Shown here: one piece after another, positions 41,733 through 48,063 of the stretch
How positions within the stretch are numbered: the stretch's first letter is position 1
Layout: each line of letters opens with the position of its first letter
DNA from: JBHGXV01 sp041920505
Lineage (GTDB): Bacteria; Bacillota; Bacilli; Brevibacillales; Brevibacillaceae
Direction of reading: 5' to 3'
Assembly (NCBI GenBank): GCA_041920505.1
Contig: JBHGXV010000017.1
Location: 1-48,063, forward strand
DNA length: 48,063 nucleotides
The notes under the pieces: generated by a model
Seen by the model: the letters and a program-made list of their open reading frames with translations, nothing else
What the model was told of the DNA's origin: nothing
The model's database searches: none
Made by a program: the position numbers and the translations under genes

Positions 41733-43654
41733 TGGAACAGGTTACGACTAAAGAGACGTATGATGCCAGTCAGATACAGGTTCTCGAAGGGCTGGAAGCG
41801 GTGCGCAAACGTCCGGGGATGTACATTGGCTCCACCAGCAGCCGCGGGTTGCACCATCTGGTCTGGGAGATCGTGGACAACTCGATTGACGAAGCGCTGG
41901 CTGGATATTGCGATACAATCCATGTCTATATTCACCCTGACAACTCGGTTACGGTTATCGACAACGGACGGGGCATTCCCACCGGCATTCACGAAAAGAC
42001 GGGCAAATCGACAGTGGAAACGGTCCTGACGGTGCTGCACGCCGGCGGAAAGTTCGGCGGCGGCGGGTACAAGGTATCCGGCGGTCTGCACGGTGTCGGC
42101 AGCTCGGTGGTCAACGCCCTCTCCGAATGGCTGGAAGTGGAAGTCCGGCAAAACGGCAAGATTCACTACATGCGGTTTACTCTCGGGGTGCCCGACGCGG
42201 ACTTGGCGGTGATCGGCGAAACCGACGAGACCGGAACCAAAGTGACGTTTAAGCCGGATCCGGCGATCTTTACGGAGACAACCGTTTTTGAATACGAAGT
42301 GCTGCAAAAGCGCATTCGCGAGCTGGCGTTTCTCAACAAGGGACTGCGCATCACCCTTCACGACGAGCGGCCGGGTCAGGAGCGAAGCGAGGAATTTTAC
42401 TACGAGGGCGGAATCGTCCAGTTTGTCGAGTTCCTGAACAAAAACCGGGAAACGCTCCACGAAGAAGTGATCTACTGCGAAGGTGAACGCGACGGGTTGC
42501 ACGTCGAGGTGGCCTTGCAGTACAACGACAGCTATGTGAGCAACATTTATTCGTTTGCCAACAACATCAACACCCACGAGGGCGGCACCCACGAAGCGGG
42601 CTTCAAGACGGCGCTGACCCGCGTGATCAACGATTACAGCCGGAAATTCAACTACCTGAAGGAAAAAGACCCGAACCTCTCCGGAGACGATGTGCGTGAA
42701 GGGATTACGGCGATTATTTCCGTGAAAATACCGGAACCGCAATTCGAGGGGCAAACCAAAACCAAGTTGGGCAACTCGGAGGCGCGCAGCGTTACGGAAT
42801 CGATTTTCGGAGAGCGGTTTACCTCCTTCATGGAGGAAAATCCGAACGTCGCCAAAAAAATCGTGGAAAAGGCCCTGATGGCGGCCCGTGCCCGGGAAGC
42901 GGCGCGAAAAGCGCGCGAACTCACACGGCGCAAAAACGCTCTGGAAGTGAGCGCGTTGCCGGGAAAACTGGCAGACTGTTCCTCGAAAGACGCGTCGGAA
43001 AGCGAATTGTTCGTGGTGGAGGGCGATTCTGCGGGCGGGTCTGCCAAACTGGGGCGCGACCGGCATTTTCAGGCGATTCTTCCGTTGCGCGGTAAAGTGC
43101 TGAACGTAGAGAAATCGCGGTTGGACAAAATTCTCGCTAACAATGAGATCCGCGCGATCATTACGGCGTTGGGCACGGGCATCGGCGAAGATTTCGACAT
43201 TTCCAAGGCTCGCTACCACAAAATCATCATCATGACAGACGCCGACGTCGACGGTTCGCATATTCGCACGTTGTTGCTGACATTCTTCTACCGCTATATG
43301 CGGCCGTTGATCGAAGCGGGTTACATCTACATCGCGCAACCGCCGTTGTACAGCATCAAACAGGGCAAGTCCATCTACTACGCCTACAACGATCGGCAAC
43401 GGGACGAGATCCTCGCCACCCTGAAGCCGACGCCGAAACCGGCTGTCCAGCGCTACAAGGGATTGGGCGAGATGAACGCCGAACAACTGTGGGAGACGAC
43501 GATGGACCCCGAAGTCCGCACGCTTTTGCAAGTCACGCTTGAAGACGCGATGGAGGCGGACATGGTATTTGAAACCCTGATGGGCGACGAGGTGGAACCC
43601 CGCCGGGAATTCATTGAGGAGTACGCCCGCAACGTCCGCAACCTGGACATCTAA
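41732..43654 (+). CDS. gyrB: DNA gyrase subunit B
   Basis: GyrB is the ATPase half of DNA gyrase. The 640 residues include the GHKL ATPase motifs (EIVDNSIDEALAGY, DNGRGIPTG, GGLHGVGSSVVNALS), the transducer region, and the TOPRIM domain with VEGDSAGGSAK and MTDADVDGSHI. A GTG start has GAGGAG 11 bases upstream. It overlaps remB by one base. Confidence 0.98.
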   Translation: MEQVTTKETYDASQIQVLEGLEAVRKRPGMYIGSTSSRGLHHLVWEIVDNSIDEALAGYCDTIHVYIHPDNSVTVIDNGRGIPTGIHEKTGKSTVETVLTVLHAGGKFGGGGYKVSGGLHGVGSSVVNALSEWLEVEVRQNGKIHYMRFTLGVPDADLAVIGETDETGTKVTFKPDPAIFTETTVFEYEVLQKRIRELAFLNKGLRITLHDERPGQERSEEFYYEGGIVQFVEFLNKNRETLHEEVIYCEGERDGLHVEVALQYNDSYVSNIYSFANNINTHEGGTHEAGFKTALTRVINDYSRKFNYLKEKDPNLSGDDVREGITAIISVKIPEPQFEGQTKTKLGNSEARSVTESIFGERFTSFMEENPNVAKKIVEKALMAARAREAARKARELTRRKNALEVSALPGKLADCSSKDASESELFVVEGDSAGGSAKLGRDRHFQAILPLRGKVLNVEKSRLDKILANNEIRAIITALGTGIGEDFDISKARYHKIIIMTDADVDGSHIRTLLLTFFYRYMRPLIEAGYIYIAQPPLYSIKQGKSIYYAYNDRQRDEILATLKPTPKPAVQRYKGLGEMNAEQLWETTMDPEVRTLLQVTLEDAMEADMVFETLMGDEVEPRREFIEEYARNVRNLDI

Positions 43655-43847
43655 AATCGCTTGATCGGGATGAAAGCAGGGAACCCAGCCGACTGCTCCG
43701 GTGTTCTCCGAAGGGGAGACTTCCGGGAAGGGCGGCTGGGTTATTCATGCAGGAAAAAGCAAAAAGGGGCCGGCCCGCTTTTTGGACGGGCGGGGGTCTC
43801 TGTGGTATAATTATGTTTTGTTAAAACCAGTTGGAGGTCTATCTTTT
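43655..43847 (+). other. gyrB-gyrA intergenic region with a 61-base three-tier hairpin
   Basis: AACCCAGCCG (43682-43691) pairs with CGGCTGGGTT (43733-43742) over 10 bp. Inside are CCGG/CCGG and TCTCC-GAAGG-GGAGA. A second weaker stem pairs AAAAAGC with GCTTTTT around 43755-43784. The first may be the gyrB terminator, although its T-tract is short. It lies upstream of the gyrA promoter, so it would be the tail of the gyrB transcript. I do not match it to a known riboswitch. Confidence 0.5.
43782..43811 (+). promoter_or_regulatory. gyrA promoter
   Basis: TTGGAC (43782-43787) and a perfect TATAAT (43806-43811) are 18 bases apart; the gyrA ribosome site GGAGGT follows at 43833. Confidence 0.8.
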
Positions 43848-46337
43848 ATGGCTGAAGAAGCGACTCGGTTTCCGAAAAGAGACATTAGCCAAGAGATGCG
43901 CGACTCGTTCATCGACTACGCGATGAGCGTCATCGTCAGTCGCGCTCTGCCCGATGTTCGCGACGGTCTCAAGCCGGTTCATCGCCGGATTTTGTACGCG
44001 ATGCACGACATGGGGCTGACGCCGGACAAGGCGTTTCGCAAGTCGGCCAACGTGGTCGGGGAAGTCATGGCCAATTATCACCCGCACGGAGACTCGGCGA
44101 TTTACGAGACCATGGTGCGTATGGCACAGGATTTCAATATGCGCTACCTGCTGGTGGAAGGACAGGGGAACTTCGGTTCGGTCGACGGTGACCCGGCAGC
44201 CGCCATGCGTTATACGGAATCCAGGCTTTCCAAGATTGCACTTGAGTTGCTTCGCGATATCGACAAAGAGACGGTCAATTTTGTGCCCAACTACGACGGA
44301 CGCAAAGAGGAACCGGTCGTACTCCCCTCCCGTTTCCCCAATCTGTTGGTAAACGGTTCTGCGGGTATTGCCGTTGGGATGGCTACCAACATTCCTCCGC
44401 ACAATCTGGGTGAAGTGATTGACGGCGTGACGGCGATGATCGACAACCCGAACATCACCGTCCAAGAGTTGATGAAAATCATCAAAGGGCCGGACTTCCC
44501 CACGGCGGGCGAGATTCTCGGGTACAGCGGCATTCGCCGCGCGTATGAGACCGGACGCGGTTCGATCGTCATGCGCGCCAAGACGCTGATCGAGGAAGAC
44601 AAAGGGAAACCGAGGATTATTGTCACGGAAATTCCGTTCCAAGTGAACAAAGCTAGACTGGTGGAAAAAATCGCCGAACTGGTTCGCGAAAAGAAAATCG
44701 ACGGGATCACTGACCTGCGCGACGAATCCGACCGCAAAGGGATGCGGATCGTGATCGAGTTGCGCCGGGATGTGGTGCCAAAAGTCGTGTTGAACAATTT
44801 GTTCAAGCAAACCCAGTTGCAGAGCACCTTCGGGGTGAACATGCTGGCTTTGGTCGACGGCCGTCCTCGCGTGCTCAATCTGCGCGACCTGCTTTATTAC
44901 TATTTGGAGCACCAACGCGAGATTATACGCAGACGGACCGAGTACGACCTGAAGCAGGCGGAGGCGCGCGCCCACATCCTCGAAGGGTTGCGGATTGCGC
45001 TTGACCATATCGACGAGATCATCAGCCTGATTCGCGCTTCGCAAACGACGGACGAGGCGCGCGACGGATTGATGAACCGTTTCTCGCTCAGCTACGAGCA
45101 GGCGCAGGCGATTCTTGACATGCGGCTGCAACGGCTCACCGGGCTGGAGCGGGAGAAAATCGAAACCGAATATCAGGAGTTGCTTGCCAAAATTGCCGAA
45201 TATCGCGCTATTCTCGCCGATGAGAACAAGATTTATGCGATTGTCCGCGAAGAATTGAACGAAATCAAAGCCAAATACGCCGATGAGCGGCGCACGGTGA
45301 TTACGTTTGACGAAGAGAACATCGAGGAAGCGGATCTGATTCCGGAAGAAGATGTTGTGATTACGTTGACGCACAGCGGTTACATCAAACGTCTCCCGGT
45401 TTCCACGTACCGCAGCCAGAAGCGGGGAGGCCGGGGCGTGCAGGGCATCGGCACACGGGACGACGACTTCGTCGAACACCTGCACATCACCAACTCCCAT
45501 GATTACCTGATGTTTTTCACCAACAAGGGGAAAGTGTACCGCCTGAAGGCGTACGAGATTCCCGATCTGAGCCGTACGGCGAAGGGAACGCCCATCATCA
45601 ACCTGATCCAGATAGAGAAAGGCGAGCGGGTAAGCGCCGTCATCCCGGTAAAAGACTTCACCAAAAACAGTTTTCTGTTCTTCGCCACGAAAAAAGGGAT
45701 CGTCAAGAAAACGGAACTCTCCGCTTTTGAACACATCCGCAAGGGCGGTCTGTTTGCCGTCAACCTGCGGGAGGACGACGAGTTGATCGGTGTGCGGCTG
45801 ACAGATGGCGAACAGGAAATCATCATGGGCACCAAGCTGGGGATGTCTGTGCGCTTCCACGAATCAGACGTCCGTACGATGGGCCGCACGGCAACAGGTG
45901 TCAAGGGGATTACGTTGGACCAGGGCGACGACGTGATTGACATGGATGTGGTCAAGCCTGACGCCGAGGTGCTGATCGTCACGGCCAAAGGATACGGAAA
46001 ACGCACCCCGATTGCCGAATACCGGGTACAGAGCAGGGGCGGCAAAGGGATCAAGACCCACAACGTGACCGAGAGAAGCGGGCATGTCGTCGGATTGAAA
46101 GTTGTCCAGCCGAATGAAGACCTGATGATCGTTACGGTTACAGGTATCATTATTCGCCTGGAAGTGAAGGGTATCTCCATTATGGGACGCTATACCCAGG
46201 GAGTGAAACTCATCCGCCTGGAGGAAAACGAAGAGGTCGGTTCCGTAGCCAAGGTCACGGCAAACGAGGAGTCGGCGGATGAGGATGGACAAGGAGAGCG
46301 TGACACGACAGACGAGGACACTTCTTTGAACGAATAA
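43848..46337 (+). CDS. gyrA: DNA gyrase subunit A
   Basis: GyrA cuts and rejoins DNA. The 829 residues begin with MAEEATRFPKRDISQEMR; the catalytic Tyr is Y122 in AAAMRYTE. The quinolone region reads GDSAIYE (S83, E87), the common susceptible-type residues. The C-terminal beta-pinwheel holds a GyrA-box RGGRGVQG. The tail is acidic. The ATG at 43848 has GGAGGT upstream; the preceding 49 codons of open frame are promoter DNA. Confidence 0.98.
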   Translation: MAEEATRFPKRDISQEMRDSFIDYAMSVIVSRALPDVRDGLKPVHRRILYAMHDMGLTPDKAFRKSANVVGEVMANYHPHGDSAIYETMVRMAQDFNMRYLLVEGQGNFGSVDGDPAAAMRYTESRLSKIALELLRDIDKETVNFVPNYDGRKEEPVVLPSRFPNLLVNGSAGIAVGMATNIPPHNLGEVIDGVTAMIDNPNITVQELMKIIKGPDFPTAGEILGYSGIRRAYETGRGSIVMRAKTLIEEDKGKPRIIVTEIPFQVNKARLVEKIAELVREKKIDGITDLRDESDRKGMRIVIELRRDVVPKVVLNNLFKQTQLQSTFGVNMLALVDGRPRVLNLRDLLYYYLEHQREIIRRRTEYDLKQAEARAHILEGLRIALDHIDEIISLIRASQTTDEARDGLMNRFSLSYEQAQAILDMRLQRLTGLEREKIETEYQELLAKIAEYRAILADENKIYAIVREELNEIKAKYADERRTVITFDEENIEEADLIPEEDVVITLTHSGYIKRLPVSTYRSQKRGGRGVQGIGTRDDDFVEHLHITNSHDYLMFFTNKGKVYRLKAYEIPDLSRTAKGTPIINLIQIEKGERVSAVIPVKDFTKNSFLFFATKKGIVKKTELSAFEHIRKGGLFAVNLREDDELIGVRLTDGEQEIIMGTKLGMSVRFHESDVRTMGRTATGVKGITLDQGDDVIDMDVVKPDAEVLIVTAKGYGKRTPIAEYRVQSRGGKGIKTHNVTERSGHVVGLKVVQPNEDLMIVTVTGIIIRLEVKGISIMGRYTQGVKLIRLEENEEVGSVAKVTANEESADEDGQGERDTTDEDTSLNE

Positions 46338-46362
46338 GGCATCGGACAGTTTCGTGCCGCCG

Positions 46363-46396
46363 GACGGTAGCCTCAGGCTGCCGTCTTTGTTTTTGG
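46363..46396 (+). terminator. gyrA terminator
   Basis: GACGGTAGCC and GGCTGCCGTC form a 10-bp stem with one wobble and a 3-base loop, followed by TTTGTTTTT. It lies 26 bases after the gyrA stop. Confidence 0.85.
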
Positions 46397-46463
46397 TTGT
46401 CACCCCTTTAGGAAAAGAGTAGTATAAAAAGTGAAAAAATATGTGTTCAACAGGGAGGGCGCC

Positions 46464-47573
46464 ATGCCTATTGTAGCAACGAAGCATATACAGATCGGTG
46501 CGAGGCTGGCAGAGGATGTTCATACGTCGCTGGGTGGATTGCTGTTTACCAAAGGAACGGCAATCGGCGAGAAAGAACTGGAGTTTCTGGAAGCGTTCCA
46601 GATAAAAGAAGTTGTCGTGGAAGATAACGAAGCAGCCAGACAGGAAAAAGCGGAACAACGTTCGGAAGAGAAGCCGCTGGACAAGGAGTCCAAAACGGCC
46701 GGCAGGAAAAAAGACGTGCATGAGGCTTCCGAAAAAAACGAATTTGCAAGCATGTTTCGCAAAGCTGTCGCTTCGTTCAAAACGTTGTTGATGCGCGTTC
46801 AGGGAGGGCAGAACATTCCGGTGCTGGAGGTTCGTCAGGCGATTGGGCCGCTGTTGCAAAGCGTTCAGCAACAGTCCAACATTATGGCCGCCCTGCGCAA
46901 GGCGGAAAATATCGACAACTACTCGTACGAACATTCGATTGCGGTTGGCTTGCTCTCCTTTGTGATCGCCAAGTGGATGAAACTGCCGGAGAAAGAGTGG
47001 ATGCAGATCGCGTTGGCCGGAACCCTGATGGATATCGGCAAGACCAAAATCGACCCGAAGATCTTGTGGAAGCCGGGCAAGTTGACGCCTGAAGAGTTCG
47101 AGGAAATGAAAAAGCACACCCTGTACGGTTTTCAGTTGATTAAGGCTTCTCCAGGGCTGAACGAAGGAGTGGCGTTGGCGGCGCTGCAGCATCACGAGCG
47201 GGAAGACGGCTCCGGTTATCCTTTGGGACTGCCGGGGAACCGCCTTCACCTGTACAGCAAAATCGTCGCCGTAGCTGACGTGTATCACGCGATGTGTTCA
47301 GACCGGGTCTACCGAAAAGCCGTTTCCCCGTATCTGGTGGTGGAGCAACTGCTTCAAGACAGCTTCGGTAAACTGGACCCGGTGATTGTCCATACGTTTG
47401 TCAACGGAATTACCCAGTTCGCTGTCGGCATGGTGGTTGAACTCAGCGATGGATCCATCGCCAAGATTGTGTTTACCGACCGGAATAACCCGACACGGCC
47501 GTTGGTGGAGACAAACGGCAAGATTATTAACCTGGCTGAGGCGCGTCACCTTTCCATTGTGAATGTGGTCTAG
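46464..47573 (+). CDS. HD-GYP domain protein with altered HD motif
   Basis: HD-GYP proteins usually hydrolyse c-di-GMP. The 369 residues have an N-terminal regulatory domain of about 140 residues with a charged, low-complexity middle (ARQEKAEQRSEEKPLDKESK), then the HD-GYP domain. Ligand residues E156/H157 (YEHSIAVG), KKHTLYG, QHHEREDGSGYPLGL and VAVADVYH are present. The HD doublet is M189-D190 (GTLMDIGK), so one metal-binding His is missing. A C-terminal beta domain follows (PTRPLVETNGKIINLAE). The ATG at 46464 has GGGAGG at 5 bases; the GTG at 46431 is less likely. Cytosolic; catalytic activity is uncertain. Confidence 0.88.
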   Translation: MPIVATKHIQIGARLAEDVHTSLGGLLFTKGTAIGEKELEFLEAFQIKEVVVEDNEAARQEKAEQRSEEKPLDKESKTAGRKKDVHEASEKNEFASMFRKAVASFKTLLMRVQGGQNIPVLEVRQAIGPLLQSVQQQSNIMAALRKAENIDNYSYEHSIAVGLLSFVIAKWMKLPEKEWMQIALAGTLMDIGKTKIDPKILWKPGKLTPEEFEEMKKHTLYGFQLIKASPGLNEGVALAALQHHEREDGSGYPLGLPGNRLHLYSKIVAVADVYHAMCSDRVYRKAVSPYLVVEQLLQDSFGKLDPVIVHTFVNGITQFAVGMVVELSDGSIAKIVFTDRNNPTRPLVETNGKIINLAEARHLSIVNVV

Positions 47574-47608
47574 GGCTTTGATACCCCAGGGCAATCGGCT
47601 ACTCTTTG

Positions 47609-47637
47609 GTGTGGTGCTTTCACCACACTTTATTTTT
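47609..47637 (+). terminator. Terminator of the HD-GYP gene
   Basis: GTGTGGTG and CACCACAC form an 8-bp stem with a CTTT loop, followed by TTTATTTTTT. It isolates the following rRNA promoters. Confidence 0.9.
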
Positions 47638-47651
47638 TACAAGAATTCCCC

Positions 47652-47681
47652 TTGCGCAACGATAGGCAGTTGTGCTACGAT
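47652..47681 (+). promoter_or_regulatory. Possible upstream rRNA promoter P0
   Basis: TTGCGC (47652-47657) and TACGAT (47676-47681) are 18 bases apart in the 353-base gap before 16S. It is weaker than P1 and P2. Confidence 0.35.
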
Positions 47682-47737
47682 ACTAAAGCTGTCAATGAGG
47701 CAAACCAATATCAGCATAGTCGAAACGCAAAAAAATG

Positions 47738-47766
47738 TTGACTCATTGAAAAGCGTATGCTATTAT
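47738..47766 (+). promoter_or_regulatory. rRNA promoter P1
   Basis: TTGACT (47738-47743) and TATTAT (47761-47766) are exactly 17 bases apart, in an AT-rich setting. Confidence 0.75.
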
Positions 47767-47800
47767 TAAAAAGTCGCTGTTAACAAAGTGAAAAAAGTTA

Positions 47801-47830
47801 TTGACACGACAAACGACAACATGATATAAT
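47801..47830 (+). promoter_or_regulatory. rRNA promoter P2
   Basis: Perfect TTGACA (47801-47806) and perfect TATAAT (47825-47830) are 18 bases apart, 97 bases before the mature 16S end. This is the strongest promoter in the window. Confidence 0.88.
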
Positions 47831-47854
47831 AAAAGAGTTGTTGCCAAAAAAAGA

Positions 47855-47874
47855 TGCTCTTTGAAAACTGAACA
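47855..47874 (+). promoter_or_regulatory. rRNA leader boxA-type antitermination site
   Basis: TGCTCTTTGAAAACTGAACA is the conserved leader element of Bacillota rRNA operons and includes the boxA core for Nus-factor antitermination. Confidence 0.75.
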
Positions 47875-47926
47875 GCGAAGCGTGATGAGAAGCCAATGTT
47901 TTTGAACCTTGATCAATTCTTTCAAC

Positions 47927-48063
47927 TTTATTGGAGAGTTTGATCCTGGCTCAGGACGAACGCTGGCGGCGTGCCTAATACATGCAAGTCGAGCGGGGGT
48001 CTTCGGACCCCAGCGGCGGACGGGTGAGTAACACGTAGGCAACCTGCCCGCAAGACCGGGATA
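47927..48063 (+). rRNA. rrs: 16S ribosomal RNA, first 137 bases (cut by window edge)
   Basis: The gene begins TTTATTGGAGAGTTTGATCC (47927), continues with TGGCTCAGGACGAACGCTGG and GCGTGCCTAATACATGCAAG, all universal 5' landmarks of bacterial 16S. The 5' end is placed by comparison with B. subtilis. The V1 hairpin (GAGCGGGGGTCTTCGGACCC) is short. The gene leaves the window at 48063. It is co-directional with replication. Confidence 0.97.

Noticed and set aside
43655..43847. Known riboswitch (c-di-AMP, cobalamin or c-di-GMP) before gyrA
   Set aside because: A few bases resemble GGGAACCC-type motifs, but the conserved cores are absent, and the structure lies before rather than after the gyrA promoter.
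1..48063. CRISPR arrays, tRNA genes, prophage or biosynthetic cluster
   Set aside because: I looked for spaced direct repeats, tRNA cloverleaf signatures and typical phage or cluster genes and saw none beyond the IS fragment.

Overview
The window is the replication-origin region of a low-to-mid-GC Gram-positive chromosome (phylum Bacillota, class Bacilli). The order rpmH/rnpA/yidC/jag/mnmE/mnmG/rsmG/noc/soj/parB on one side of oriC and dnaA/dnaN/yaaA/recF/remB/gyrB/gyrA/rRNA on the other is typical of Bacillus, Brevibacillus and Alicyclobacillus-type relatives. The spore-former genes yyaC and noc, the walRKHIJ operon and the fairly GC-rich coding DNA suggest an endospore-forming aerobe of the Brevibacillus/Tumebacillus/Alicyclobacillaceae sort. 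I cannot name the species.

Layout. Nearly all genes point away from oriC (about 36.8-38.9 kb). Positions 1-970 are foreign: the 3' end of an IS256-family insertion sequence sits in, and truncates, an AT-rich P-loop ATPase gene. From 1.0 to 11.2 kb lie rlmH, a CxxH/CxxC protein, htrA, a lone + strand small gene, the walR-walK-walH-walI-walJ cell-wall operon, a LysM/G5/M23 envelope peptidase and a small beta-rich protein. From 11.4 to 19.9 kb lie purA (own promoter and a possible PurR site), the yybS-gdpP-rplI-dnaB run, the rpsF-ssb-rpsR operon and ychF. From 20.1 to 25.3 kb lie a secreted PepF-like peptidase, a DnaA-box cluster, a DUF3343-mscS-DUF951 operon, yyaC on the + strand and a DUF554 membrane protein. 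From 25.3 to 30.1 kb is the chromosome-segregation block (PLP enzyme, parB, soj, two parS sites, noc, mgtC-like). From 30.2 to 36.7 kb are rsmG, mnmG, mnmE, jag, yidC, yidD, rnpA and rpmH.

The origin is bipartite, as in B. subtilis. At least ten DnaA boxes lie between rpmH and dnaA. A basal unwinding module (DnaA box, GCCC cluster, DnaA-trios, AT-rich stretch) lies between dnaA and dnaN. Rightward follow dnaN, an S4 protein, recF, remB, gyrB, gyrA, an HD-GYP protein with an altered HD motif, tandem rRNA promoters and the first 137 bases of a 16S rRNA gene.

Most of the window is conserved core genome and I see no complete novel multi-gene system. The most interesting points are: the IS-disrupted ATPase; an extra DnaA-box cluster upstream of pepF; DnaA boxes in the jag-mnmE gap, one inside the mnmE promoter; a DnaA box forming the loop of the dnaA terminator; the structured gyrB-gyrA and noc-mgtC intergenic regions; and the HD-to-MD substitution in the HD-GYP protein.
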